A stretch of 64,000 bases of DNA from an uncultured Pelagibacteraceae bacterium (GCA_902572515.1 CACGGJ010000001.1:1-64000), one strand, 5' to 3'; shown: positions 47,183-56,554, counted from the stretch's first letter. Numbers and translations are program-made. Notes: generated from the sequence alone by a model not told the origin.

Positions 47183-48010
47183 TTAACTAAAATTAATCGG
47201 TGGATAATCTAAAATAACCTCATTCATCCATTCGTTGAGTTGCTTTATTCTTGTATCTGAAGAGGGGTGTGTGCTCATAAATTGTGGAGGTTCTTTGCCT
47301 TTATTAAATTCTTTCATTCTTTCCCAAATTTTAACTGTTTCTCTAATATCATAACCAGATAAAGACGAAAAAATCATACCTAAATAATCAGCTTCGCTTT
47401 CTTGTTTTCTATTGAAAGGATTCATAATTCCTAATTGAGCCAGCATACCAACCGTATCCATGCCAGTAGTTCTGTTAATGTCAGACAAAATACCTCCACT
47501 AGCTATATCTATAATTCTAGCACCTGTATTTAACAAAACGCCTCTGCTAGCTCTCTCAACTGAATGTTTTGCCACCGCATGAGCAACTTCATGGCCCATC
47601 ACTGCAGCTAATCCATTTTGATTTTTTGTAACATCTAATATACCTGTGTAGACTGCTATTTTACCACCTGGCATACACCATGCATTTCTTACTTTTTTAT
47701 TATCAATTAAAATATATTCCCAGTCAAAATTTACTGTTGGGTCTTCTAAATTAGATCTAAAAAAATATTCACTTATCGAATCTTCCATTCTTTTTCCAAT
47801 TTCTTTTATTTCATTTAATGTTTTTAAATCATCGCTCATTTTTTCTTTTTCTTTAACTTTTTCATAAATTTGAGCTGCCTGTGCATTTAATTTAGCCTCA
47901 GGTATAATTTTTAATTGTTTTCGATCAGTTATTGGAGCAGTAGAACAAGAGTGCAAAAGTATACTTCCACATCCACAACCTATATATGTCAAAAATTTTC
48001 TTCTATCCAT
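47183..48010 (-). CDS. M48-family metalloprotease, probable Tat-exported lipoprotein
   Basis: This 275-residue protein has the zinc motif HEVAHAVAKH (about 142-151) and a third ligand region ESEADYLGM, as in the Oma1/LoiP-type periplasmic M48 peptidases that process outer-membrane or misfolded proteins. The N-terminus MDRRKFLTYIGCGCGSILL carries a twin-arginine-like DRRKFL and then a hydrophobic stretch ending LHSCSTAP, a plausible lipobox around Cys22. That suggests export through Tat and lipid anchoring. It is divergent from the DUF502 gene. Confidence 0.87.
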   Translation of the reverse strand: MDRRKFLTYIGCGCGSILLHSCSTAPITDRKQLKIIPEAKLNAQAAQIYEKVKEKEKMSDDLKTLNEIKEIGKRMEDSISEYFFRSNLEDPTVNFDWEYILIDNKKVRNAWCMPGGKIAVYTGILDVTKNQNGLAAVMGHEVAHAVAKHSVERASRGVLLNTGARIIDIASGGILSDINRTTGMDTVGMLAQLGIMNPFNRKQESEADYLGMIFSSLSGYDIRETVKIWERMKEFNKGKEPPQFMSTHPSSDTRIKQLNEWMNEVILDYPPINFS

Positions 48011-48041
48011 ATCTATCTAAAATTGATAATAGTATTTTAAC

Positions 48042-48119
48042 ATGAATCTTAATAACAAAATTTTAATTGTATTATTTATCATTGCAATTGTTTTTGTTGT
48101 ATACGCTAGTTATAGTTAA
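48042..48119 (+). CDS. Possible 25-residue membrane microprotein
   Basis: A short frame encodes a basic, Asn-rich N-terminus and one continuous hydrophobic helix (about residues 7-20), ending YASYS. It starts 31 bases from the divergent M48 start and ends 8 bases before the DUF502 gene, which would put it in that transcript. No ribosome binding site is seen. Conservation would decide whether it is real. Confidence 0.35.
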   Translation: MNLNNKILIVLFIIAIVFVVYASYS

Positions 48120-48127
48120 TTTTAAAT

Positions 48128-48745
48128 ATGGCAAAAAAGGGCTCAAAAAAATCTTTTTCATTAACATTAAGAAATTATTTTATTACTGGTGTTGTTGTTT
48201 TAATACCAATTGGTTTTACACTCTATTTAACTAAAATTTTAATAGGTATTTCATCAAATTTAATTCCTAAAAATATCAATCCAAATAGTTATTTGCCATT
48301 TAATATTCCTGGAGTTGAAATTATTATTTCAATTTTATTCATAACCATTGTTGGCGGACTTTCATTATCATTTTTTGGAAGACGAATTCTTAAGCTGATA
48401 GATGATTTATTCAAAAGAATTCCATTTTTAAGAACAGTCTATTCTGCGATTGTTCAAATGACAGAAACTTTTTCAAAAAAAGATGATGGAAAAAAAAGTG
48501 TAGTTTTAATTGAATATCCAAGAAAAGGAGTTTGGGCTGTTGGTTTTGCTACGAAAGAAAACAAAGGGGAAATGGCTCAAAAAACTGGTAAGAATTTAAT
48601 TAATGTTTTTGTGCCGACAACACCAAATCCAACTAGTGGTTTTTTATTAATGTTTCCTATAGAAGATGTTATTTACTTAAATATGTCATTTGAGGAGGCA
48701 TCTAAGTTTATAGTTTCAGCAGGAACCTCTACCAAAAAAACTTAA
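48128..48745 (+). CDS. DUF502 family membrane protein
   Basis: This 205-residue protein has two N-terminal membrane helices (about residues 15-37 and 60-82) enclosing a short loop. A conserved soluble part follows with FFGRRILKLIDDLFKRIPFLRTVYSAIVQMTETF, VVLIEYPRKGVWAVGFATKE and VFVPTTPNPTSGFLLMFP. These blocks define DUF502, widespread in proteobacteria and without a settled function. In alphaproteobacteria it is often adjacent to recG, as here: the stops overlap by four bases in convergent orientation. Confidence 0.9.
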   Translation: MAKKGSKKSFSLTLRNYFITGVVVLIPIGFTLYLTKILIGISSNLIPKNINPNSYLPFNIPGVEIIISILFITIVGGLSLSFFGRRILKLIDDLFKRIPFLRTVYSAIVQMTETFSKKDDGKKSVVLIEYPRKGVWAVGFATKENKGEMAQKTGKNLINVFVPTTPNPTSGFLLMFPIEDVIYLNMSFEEASKFIVSAGTSTKKT

Positions 48746-50793
48746 GCAATATCATTTATTATATCAGCTCTATCGTACAATTTTATCAAAGGTTTGAATT
48801 TACTTATATCTTCATTTGATTTTTCTATTCTTCTCATTTCTTTTTCAGCTAATAAGAAAAGATCACTATTCTGAATTGGATCTGCTAACTTAAAATTTTT
48901 TATGCCACTTTGTTTAAATCCCAAAATATCCCCAAACCCTCTTAATTTCATATCTTCTTCAGATATTAAAAAACCATCATTAGTTTCTTTTAAAATTTTT
49001 ATTCTTTTTTTTGCGTTTTCGCTTAGATTTGATTTAAACATTAATATACATGTAGAGTCTTTATCTCCACGACCAACTCTACCTCTTAGTTGATGAAGTT
49101 GAGATAAACCAAATTTGTTTGCATTTTCAATTATAATCGTATTTGCATTTGGAAAATCTATACCAACCTCGATAATCGTGGTAGAAACTAATATCTTAAA
49201 TTTATTATTTAAAAAATTATTTAATATTTCATTTTTTTCATCCAAATCAGTTTTTCCATGAAGTAAACTTACTTGATTTGGAAACTTGCTTTCTAAATAT
49301 TCATATTTTTTGACAGCTGATGAATGATCCAATTTCTTAGATTCCTCAATTAATGGACAAACCCAAAAAATTTGATTTCCAATATTAATTTCTTTTTTAA
49401 TAAATTTTAAAACATCTTCAATTTTAATCTCTAATTTACTATACGTTTTAATTGGTTTTCTATTTTTAGGTTTTTCTCTAATTATTGAAATATCCATATC
49501 ACCATAAATTGTCATTGTCAGAGTTCTGGGTATAGGTGTTGCTGTCATTAATAATACGTCACAATTTGGACCACCTTTGTCTGACAATCTTTTTCTTTGG
49601 TTCACTCCAAACTTATGTTGTTCATCTATAATTATTAACCCTAATTTTTTAAAAATTACTTTTTTTTGAAATATTGCATGTGTTCCAAAGATAATATCTA
49701 TTTTATTATTTTCTAATTTTTTATGAATTTCTTTTTTTAATTTATATTCAGATTTTCCAGAAATAAGATCTATATTTATATTTTTAGGAAATATTTTTTT
49801 TGCAAGATTAAAATGTTGTCTTGCTAGAATTTCTGTAGGAGCCATAAAAGCAACTTGGAAACCAGAATTTATACTATTTATTGCTGCTAAAAGAGACACT
49901 ATTGTTTTTCCACTTCCAACGTCTCCTTGCAAAAGTCTAAACATTTTAGTTGAGGAACTTAAATCTTTGTTTATTTCGTTAAGTGATTTTTGTTGATCAT
50001 CAGTAAGAGAGAAATCTAATTTATCAATTATAGATTTTTGTTTATTTAAATTAATAACTTTATTTTTTTTTTTAATTTTTCTTATTTTTTTTCTTATTTC
50101 AGAATTAACAAGAAACGTTGAAAATATTTCATCAAAAGCAAGTCTTTGATAGAAATTTGACTTATAATTTCCGATATTTTCAGGTTTGTGCAGTTCTTTA
50201 ATTGACCTATTCCAACTTATGTTTTTAAATTTAGATATAATAGTTTTAGAGTGCCATTCGTCAAAAACTGGTAAATTATTGATTATTTGATTTAAGATTT
50301 TAATATATATTTTTTCAGAAATACCTTCAGTTAATGAGTATTTATTATGAGTTTGCTTGATTAAAGAAGAATCCTCAGAAACATATTTTGGATTTGTAAT
50401 TTGATATTTATTCCTAAAATGACCTATTTTACCACTAACAGTAATTTCTTTTCCTAATGGAAGTATTTTTTTTATGTATCCTTCATAACTATTAAAAAAA
50501 ACACAATCTAATTCACCAGTTTCATCACTACATAAAACTCTATTTGGTAATTTCCTTATACGAGGGAAGTTATACTTTTGAGGAATTATAGTTACTGTTT
50601 GTATTTCACCAACTTTTAAATCTTTTATTTTTGATGACAAGCTTCTATCTGTATAAGATTTTGGAAGTTTCCATAGTAAATCAAATAAATTATTAATATT
50701 TTTCTTCTTTAATATATTTTTTGTTTTCGTTCCTACACCTTTTAAAGAACTTAAATCTGACAATAAATATTCATAATTTGTTTTATTATTCAT
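48742..50793 (-). CDS. recG: ATP-dependent DNA helicase RecG
   Basis: This 683-residue superfamily 2 helicase rescues stalled replication forks. It has an N-terminal wedge/OB domain (about 60-160, with LPKSYTDRS). The helicase core carries Walker A LLQGDVGSGKT (about 288), DEQH box (IIDEQHKFGVNQR, about 390), MTATPIPRTL, VEVGIDFPNAN and QLRGRVGRGDKDSTCILM. Length is usual. Its start codon is only 25 bases from the divergent sdhE start. Confidence 0.95.
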   Translation of the reverse strand: MNNKTNYEYLLSDLSSLKGVGTKTKNILKKKNINNLFDLLWKLPKSYTDRSLSSKIKDLKVGEIQTVTIIPQKYNFPRIRKLPNRVLCSDETGELDCVFFNSYEGYIKKILPLGKEITVSGKIGHFRNKYQITNPKYVSEDSSLIKQTHNKYSLTEGISEKIYIKILNQIINNLPVFDEWHSKTIISKFKNISWNRSIKELHKPENIGNYKSNFYQRLAFDEIFSTFLVNSEIRKKIRKIKKKNKVINLNKQKSIIDKLDFSLTDDQQKSLNEINKDLSSSTKMFRLLQGDVGSGKTIVSLLAAINSINSGFQVAFMAPTEILARQHFNLAKKIFPKNINIDLISGKSEYKLKKEIHKKLENNKIDIIFGTHAIFQKKVIFKKLGLIIIDEQHKFGVNQRKRLSDKGGPNCDVLLMTATPIPRTLTMTIYGDMDISIIREKPKNRKPIKTYSKLEIKIEDVLKFIKKEINIGNQIFWVCPLIEESKKLDHSSAVKKYEYLESKFPNQVSLLHGKTDLDEKNEILNNFLNNKFKILVSTTIIEVGIDFPNANTIIIENANKFGLSQLHQLRGRVGRGDKDSTCILMFKSNLSENAKKRIKILKETNDGFLISEEDMKLRGFGDILGFKQSGIKNFKLADPIQNSDLFLLAEKEMRRIEKSNEDISKFKPLIKLYDRADIINDIA

Positions 50794-50818
50794 TAAGTAC
50801 TAATATATTCTAATTATT

Positions 50819-51082
50819 ATGATCAACATAGATGAATTAAAAAAAAAAATTATTTACCGATCTAATTATAGAGGCACAAAAGAAATGGATAATCTTTTGG
50901 GTGCATTTACAAAAAAATATATAAATGATTTAAATGAAAATGACCTTTTTGATTTAGAAAAACTACTGAATATAGATGACACTAATTTGTATAATTTTTA
51001 CAATGGTTTTAAAACCGATTTTGAATTTGAAAATAATAATATAAATTTCTTATATAAAAATTTTAACTATACACAAAAATGA
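50819..51082 (+). CDS. sdhE: FAD assembly factor SdhE (succinate dehydrogenase flavinylation)
   Basis: This 87-residue helical protein has the signature IIYRSNYRGTKEMDNLLGAF (about 11-30), including the RGxxE motif that contacts SdhA and promotes covalent FAD attachment. It then shows DLFDLEKLLNIDDTNLYNF. Size and motif fit SdhE/Sdh5 well. It is divergent from recG. Its TGA stop is directly adjacent to the CCA end of the convergent tRNA-Ser gene, with no base between. Confidence 0.92.
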   Translation: MINIDELKKKIIYRSNYRGTKEMDNLLGAFTKKYINDLNENDLFDLEKLLNIDDTNLYNFYNGFKTDFEFENNNINFLYKNFNYTQK

Positions 51083-51172
51083 TGGCGGAGAGACTGGGAT
51101 TCGAACCCAGGAAAGAGTTGCCCCTTTGCCGGTTTTCAAGACCGGTGCTTTCAACCGCTCAGCCATCTCTCC
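51083..51172 (-). tRNA. tRNA-Ser (anticodon TGA)
   Basis: The minus strand gives a 90-nt class II tRNA. The acceptor starts GGAGAGA, the anticodon stem CCGGT/ACCGG has loop CTTGAAA with TGA, and a long variable arm precedes T arm CTGGG-TTCGAAT-CCCAG. Discriminator G and CCA are encoded. It abuts the sdhE stop codon tail to tail. Confidence 0.96.
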
Positions 51173-51258
51173 TTGAGCAAGGTTTTATAATTATAATTAT
51201 TTAATTCAACCATAAAATAGTCTAATTAACTTATTAATTACAATCATCATGCTTTCAT

Positions 51259-52137
51259 ATGAATAAAGAATTTAACAAAGGCTTATTACTTGCAGGATTT
51301 GGTTCTTTTTGGTGGGGATTTTTTGGTGTAATTTATTTTAAATATATCGCTTATATTGGGCATATTGAATTAGTAGTTCATAGATGCCTATGGACAGCCT
51401 TTACATTAATTCTTACTACTTTTTTTTTCTCTAAATGGAATATTTTTTTTAAAATTTTAAAAAATAAATCAAATTTATTTTATTTATTTATCTCGGGTTT
51501 TTTAATTTTTATAAATTGGGGTGTATGGATATATGCTATAGCAACAAATAGAATTATAGATGCAAGTTTTGGTTATTTTATAATGCCCATTTTAAGTGTA
51601 ATGCTTGGTTATCTTTTTTTTAAAGAAAAACTAAATAAAAGAAGAGTCTTTTCAATCCTGTTAGTTATTCTATCTATCCTTTTTTTAATAATAGTAAGTA
51701 TTAAATCATTGCCTTGGGTTGGTTTAATTGTTGCTTTAAGTTGGGGATTTTACAATCTTGTTAGAAAAAAAATAAACGTTGATACAGACGTAGGCCTTTT
51801 AATAGAGAGTTTATTTATATTACCATTTGCACTGTTAGCTTTTTATTTAATAGCAAGTAATGGACATAATGATTTTCGATTATCTGATCCATCGATGATG
51901 CTATTTATTTATCTTGCTGGACCTATGACTGTCATACCTTTATTTTTATATGTTAGGGGCGTTGAACTCTGCGGTTTAGGACCAACTGGCATGATATTTT
52001 ATATAACTCCCACTTTTCAGTTTTTATTAGGGTATTTTTATTACAACGAGCCTTTTTCAATAACAAAATTAGTTAGTTTTATTTTTATTTGGATTGCTGT
52101 AATTATATATTTGAAAGATTTACATGAAACTAATTAA
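51259..52137 (+). CDS. rarD: EamA-family transporter RarD
   Basis: This 292-residue inner-membrane protein has ten hydrophobic helices. RarD marks are the N-terminal GFGSFWWGFFGVIYFKY, HRCLWTAFTLI, NWGVWIYAIATNRIIDASFGYFI and GPMTVIPLFLYVRGVELCGLGPTGMIFYI. Members are drug/metabolite-type exporters, and the substrate of RarD is not well defined. It overlaps the following mltB by 14 bases. Confidence 0.9.
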   Translation: MNKEFNKGLLLAGFGSFWWGFFGVIYFKYIAYIGHIELVVHRCLWTAFTLILTTFFFSKWNIFFKILKNKSNLFYLFISGFLIFINWGVWIYAIATNRIIDASFGYFIMPILSVMLGYLFFKEKLNKRRVFSILLVILSILFLIIVSIKSLPWVGLIVALSWGFYNLVRKKINVDTDVGLLIESLFILPFALLAFYLIASNGHNDFRLSDPSMMLFIYLAGPMTVIPLFLYVRGVELCGLGPTGMIFYITPTFQFLLGYFYYNEPFSITKLVSFIFIWIAVIIYLKDLHETN

Positions 52138-53126
52138 TTTTTTTTTATTTTTTATTTTTATTTCTATTAATTTCTCATTTGCTGATATCAATAAAGAATT
52201 TGAAAATTGGAAATTAAATTTTAAAAAATTAGCTTTAGAAAACAATGTTTCAGAAAAAACGTTTGATAGGGTTATGTCCGATACTAAATTTTTATCAGAT
52301 GTAATAAAATATGACAGGTATCAACCTGAATTTTATGAGGATACTAAAACCTATATTTCAAAAAGAACATCTTCAAAAAAAGTCTCGTTAGGAAAAAAAT
52401 TCTATGAAAAAAATTCAACGTTAATAAATAATGTTGAAAACGAATTTAATATAGAGAGAGAGCTACTATTAGCTCTAATGGGAATAGAAACTAATTTTGG
52501 AACGTATGTTGGTAAAATGGACATTTTATCCTCTTTGGCAACTTTAAGTTTTGATAAAAGAAGATCAGAATTTTTTACAAATGAATTACTAACACTTTTG
52601 CGATTAATAGAAAATGAACAAATAGATTACAAAACCTTATATGGATCTTGGGCAGGCGCTTTTGGTTTTTTTTCAATTTATGCCATCTACAATGAAAAAC
52701 TATGCAATTGACCATGATGGGAACGGATATATAGATTTAAAAAATAATAATGATGCTTATGCTTCAGCATCAAACTATTTAAATCAAATAGGTTGGAAAA
52801 GTGAGAATCCTTGTTTTTATAGAATTGATTTATCAGAGAATATACCAAGTAAATATTTGAACATTTCAGCAAAAAAACTTCATGATAAAAAAAAATTAAA
52901 ATATTTTAGAAAATTTATTAAAAATAATGATCAAATAGATAACAAGTATAACGCTTTAAAGGTAGCCATTATAACTCCAGATAAAGATATCATACCTGAT
53001 GCCGAAACTTTAAATCCAGCTTATATCGTTTTTGACAACTATGAGATTATATTAAAATGGAATAGATCATTGCGATTTGCTTTAGCTGTTTGTACATTAA
53101 AAGATAAATTTAAAAATGAACTTTAA
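52124..53126 (+). pseudogene. mltB: Lytic murein transglycosylase B, frameshifted in an 8-T run
   Basis: Two frames together encode one MltB: 52124-52711 (signal peptide, then the catalytic glutamate motif GIETNFGTYVGK) and the frame ending at 53126 (QFMPSTMKNYAIDHDGNGYIDLKN and the C-terminal lobe). The break lies in TTTTTTTT at 52666-52673. Removing one T restores GSWAGAFG-FFQFMPS and a 333-residue protein of normal length. The cause could be a sequencing or assembly error, a recent inactivating indel, or slippage at the T run that still gives some full-length enzyme. The downstream half is well preserved, which argues against old decay. The enzyme would cleave peptidoglycan glycan strands. 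Confidence 0.88.
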
Positions 53127-53877
53127 AAAACTCATATTAATTATTTCTATACTTTTTTTATCGGCATGTAATCAATTTGAGCAAAATAATAAAAGCTTAG
53201 TTTATATTAGTGATCAAAAGTATAGTAATACTGGATTTGCTTTAATTTATGATGATGAATTAAAAAAAGAAAAAAAAATATCTAAAAAAATTGATAATAG
53301 ATCTCTTTTAATTTTCCATAATAAAATTAAAAAAAATTCATTTGTTAAAATTACCAATCCTGTCAATGATAAGTCAATTATAGCAGAAGTAGTCTCTAAT
53401 AATGTTAAATTCTCATCTTTTTACAACTCTGTAATTACGCAAAGAATTGCTGAGGAGTTATCAATTGACCCTAAAGAACCTTATATTGATCTTGTTTTAA
53501 TCACAAAAAGTTCAACATTTGTAGCTAAAAAAGCAAAGACTTTTGATGAAGAGAAAAGTGTAGCTGAAAAAGCTCCTGTTGATGGAATTACCATAGATAA
53601 TCTGGGAAAAGAAAAAAATGAAGAAGTCAAAATAAAAAAACATAAATTTTTATATTCAATAAAGATTGCAGATTTTTATTACAGAAACTCAGCAGAAAAC
53701 ATGGTTGATAGAATAAAAGATGAGACAAATATAAAAAAATCTGTAATTAAGAAATTATCTAAAACTAAATATAGGGTATTATTGGGTCCATTTGATGATA
53801 TAAAAAAACTAGAAAAATCATTTAATGAAATAAAAGTATTAAATTTTGAAAATATAGAGATATTAAAAGATGTTTAG
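53116..53877 (+). CDS. rlpA: RlpA-like lipoprotein with SPOR domain
   Basis: This 253-residue protein has a lipoprotein signal (lipobox LSAC, Cys18). The middle region resembles a diverged double-psi beta-barrel of RlpA (about 30-135, with SNTGFALIYDD and FVKITNPVNDKSIIAEVV). A C-terminal SPOR-like domain (about 178-252) binds denuded glycan. The position between mltB and dacA matches rlpA in other alphaproteobacteria. The barrel is weakly conserved, so transglycosylase activity is uncertain. It overlaps both neighbours by 8-11 bases. Confidence 0.75.
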   Translation: MNFKKLILIISILFLSACNQFEQNNKSLVYISDQKYSNTGFALIYDDELKKEKKISKKIDNRSLLIFHNKIKKNSFVKITNPVNDKSIIAEVVSNNVKFSSFYNSVITQRIAEELSIDPKEPYIDLVLITKSSTFVAKKAKTFDEEKSVAEKAPVDGITIDNLGKEKNEEVKIKKHKFLYSIKIADFYYRNSAENMVDRIKDETNIKKSVIKKLSKTKYRVLLGPFDDIKKLEKSFNEIKVLNFENIEILKDV

Positions 53878-55021
53878 AATTTTATTAATTATAATTTTTT
53901 TTAGTTTTTCATTATTAAATGTTTCAAAAGCTAGTTTTGATGTAAAGGCAAGAACTGCAATACTACAAGATTATCATTCAGGAGAAATTCTCTATGAAAA
54001 AGAGCCAGATATTTCAATTTATCCAGCTTCTATGACAAAAATAATGACAGCAATTATTGCTTTTGATCTAATAAAATCAGGCGATCTTAGTTTAGATGAA
54101 AAATTTATAATATCAGAGAGAGCTTGGAGATTATCTACATCTGGATATTCATCGATGTTTATAATGGTAGGTGATCAGGTCTCTGTAGAAAATTTATTAA
54201 GAGGTATTATCGTTGCTTCTGGCAATGATGCATGTATTGCTTTAGCCGAAGGTATAGCAGGCACTGAAGAAGAATTTGCAATTTTAATGACTGCTAAAGC
54301 AAAAGAATTAGGGATGGATAATACAAACTTTTCTAATTCATCAGGAATAAATGATCCCGACAATTACTCAACTGTTAGAGATATTTTAAAAATGTCTAGA
54401 TATTTAATTAAAGAACATCCAGAATTTTACAAAATGTTTGCTGAAAAAGAATTTACGTGGGATAGAACAGGGGGCGATCCAATAACACAGGGAAATAGAA
54501 ATCCTTTGCTTTATAAAAATCTTGGAGCAGATGGAATAAAAACTGGTTATTTAGCTGTTGAAAAATATTCTTTAGCATCATCAATAGATAGAAATGGCAG
54601 AAGATTGATTGCTGTTGGAAGCGGTTTTAATTCAAAAAATGCTAGATCTAAAGAAAGCACAAAATTACTTACATTTGGTCTTACCAACTATGATCTTGTA
54701 GAAATAGCTAAAGCTAATAAACCTTTACACAAAATTGATGTTTGGTTAGGAAAAGAGAATAGTGTGGAAGCATACACAAAGGAAAATATTTATAAAACAA
54801 TCAAAAAAGCGAAAAAAAAACTTTTAAAAGTTGTTGTTAAGTATGATGGGCCAGTAGAAGCGCCAATTAAAAAAGATCAAAAAATAGCCACTCTTAGAGT
54901 CGTTTATGATCAAGAACTTATTGGTGAGTATGATCTACTTTCATCGAAAGAAATCAAAAAAGTTAATTTTTTTACAAGATTAATAAAATCAATAAATTAT
55001 TTAATTTGGGGTGATGTCTAA
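53870..55021 (+). CDS. dacA: D-alanyl-D-alanine carboxypeptidase (penicillin-binding protein 5/6 family)
   Basis: This 383-residue peptidase trims the terminal D-alanine from cell-wall pentapeptides. A signal peptide (about 1-21) is followed by the penicillin-fold triad: SMTK at 54-57, SGN at 117-119 and KTG at 224-226. The C-terminal beta domain and an amphipathic tail (FFTRLIKSINYLI) anchor it to the inner membrane. It follows rlpA and overlaps tmk slightly, in the usual alphaproteobacterial order. Confidence 0.95.
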   Translation: MFRILLIIIFFSFSLLNVSKASFDVKARTAILQDYHSGEILYEKEPDISIYPASMTKIMTAIIAFDLIKSGDLSLDEKFIISERAWRLSTSGYSSMFIMVGDQVSVENLLRGIIVASGNDACIALAEGIAGTEEEFAILMTAKAKELGMDNTNFSNSSGINDPDNYSTVRDILKMSRYLIKEHPEFYKMFAEKEFTWDRTGGDPITQGNRNPLLYKNLGADGIKTGYLAVEKYSLASSIDRNGRRLIAVGSGFNSKNARSKESTKLLTFGLTNYDLVEIAKANKPLHKIDVWLGKENSVEAYTKENIYKTIKKAKKKLLKVVVKYDGPVEAPIKKDQKIATLRVVYDQELIGEYDLLSSKEIKKVNFFTRLIKSINYLIWGDV

Positions 55022-55628
55022 AAAACCCATCATTGTTTTTGAGGGTATAGAGGGTAGTGGTAAAAGTCACCATATAAACAGAGTATCTAAATATTTAGAT
55101 AAAAAGAAAATTAATTATATAAGGATAAGAGAACCAGGTGGAAGTCTTAATTCAGAAAAAATAAGAAGATTAATATTAAATAAAAAATCTAATTTTAATA
55201 TATATACTGATTTACTTTTATATTTAGCAGCTCGCAGTGAAAACATAAATTTTATAAAAAAATCATATAAAAAAAAAATTATTTTGATTGATAGATTCGT
55301 AGACTCAACCATTGCATATCAGCACTTTGGTATGGGTGTTGATTTAAAAATTATAAACATCGTAAATAAATTTCTATTAGAAAACATTAAAGTTGACTTT
55401 ACTTTTCTTAATGTTGTAAATAAAAAAAATCTATTTCGAAGATTAAAAAATAGAAAATCTTTAAATAGGTATGATCTGTTTGATATGAATTTTTATAATA
55501 AAGTTCAAAAAGGTTTTTTAAAATTAGCTAAATCGAATAAAAAATCATACAAAATAATTGATTCTAATTTAGATATAAAAAAAAATGAAGATTTAATAAT
55601 AAATCAAATTAAAGAATTAATTAAATGA
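55014..55628 (+). CDS. tmk: Thymidylate kinase
   Basis: This protein of about 204 residues phosphorylates dTMP to dTDP. The P-loop FEGIEGSGKS lies near residues 9-18, the DR(Y/F) motif in LIDRFVDSTIAYQ, and a lid region follows. I prefer the ATG at 55014; a GTG at 55011 would add one residue. It overlaps dacA by 8 bases and holB by four (ATGA). Confidence 0.94.
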   Translation: MSKKPIIVFEGIEGSGKSHHINRVSKYLDKKKINYIRIREPGGSLNSEKIRRLILNKKSNFNIYTDLLLYLAARSENINFIKKSYKKKIILIDRFVDSTIAYQHFGMGVDLKIINIVNKFLLENIKVDFTFLNVVNKKNLFRRLKNRKSLNRYDLFDMNFYNKVQKGFLKLAKSNKKSYKIIDSNLDIKKNEDLIINQIKELIK

Positions 55629-56554
55629 ATTTAAATCCCTTAACTCAAATAGATTTATTTGAGCACAAAGAAACTTTTAATCAACTATACAAATTATCTA
55701 AAAACGATACTTTACCTAATAAAATTCTTTTATCGGGTGAAAAAGGTATTGGAAAATCAACATTAGCATATCATTTAATTAATGTTGTATTGTCTGAAAA
55801 TGAAGAACATCCCTACGATTATGAAAATAATAAAATTAATCCAGATAATAAGTCATACAAACTTATACTTAATAAATCTAACCCAAATTTTTACTTAATT
55901 GATGTCTTAAAAGAAAGGAAAAATATTGATATTAATCAAATTAGGGAATTGATAATAAATCTAAACAAATCTTCATTTAATAATAAAAAAAGATTTGTTT
56001 TAGTTGATAATATTGAATTATTAAACTTAAATTCTATTAATGCTTTGTTAAAAATTTTAGAAGAACCTAATGAAAACATAAATTTTATTTTAATTAATAA
56101 CAATAAAAGAGTACTACCAACTCTTAAATCCAGATGTTTAAATTTCAAAGTTTTTTTAACAAAAGATCAATCAATTAGAATTGTTAATCAATTACTAAAA
56201 GATGACATAAATACTTTTATCAATAATAAGTTATTTGATTATTACGCAACACCAGGAAAATTATTTAAGTTAATTAAGTTATCTGAAGAATATGACTTAG
56301 ATCTTGTTAATTTTGATTTAAACACAACACTATCAACCATAATTAAAAATAAAATTTATAAAAAAGATAAATCAATTATAGAAATCATTTATTCTTTTAT
56401 TGAACTTTATTTTAGAAACAATATATCTATTCAAAATATTAGTTTACTAAAGTCATACCATTATTTTTTAGAAAAAATTAATAATACCAGAACTTATAAT
56501 TTAGATGAGGAAACATTGTTTATGGAATTTGAGGATAAAATACTAAATGGATAA
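55625..56554 (+). CDS. holB: DNA polymerase III subunit delta'
   Basis: This 309-residue clamp-loader subunit has a P-loop-like GEKGIGKSTLAYHL (about 38-51), NIDINQIRELI, and sensor region NINALLKILEEPN-type NSINALLKILEEPNENINFILI (about 137-158). It ends its core with SRCLNFKV. The cysteine zinc module of E. coli delta' is absent, as I would expect in this group. Protein is diverged and very AT-biased. The pairing tmk-holB-metG-tatD is a standard gene order. Confidence 0.9.
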   Translation: MNLNPLTQIDLFEHKETFNQLYKLSKNDTLPNKILLSGEKGIGKSTLAYHLINVVLSENEEHPYDYENNKINPDNKSYKLILNKSNPNFYLIDVLKERKNIDINQIRELIINLNKSSFNNKKRFVLVDNIELLNLNSINALLKILEEPNENINFILINNNKRVLPTLKSRCLNFKVFLTKDQSIRIVNQLLKDDINTFINNKLFDYYATPGKLFKLIKLSEEYDLDLVNFDLNTTLSTIIKNKIYKKDKSIIEIIYSFIELYFRNNISIQNISLLKSYHYFLEKINNTRTYNLDEETLFMEFEDKILNG

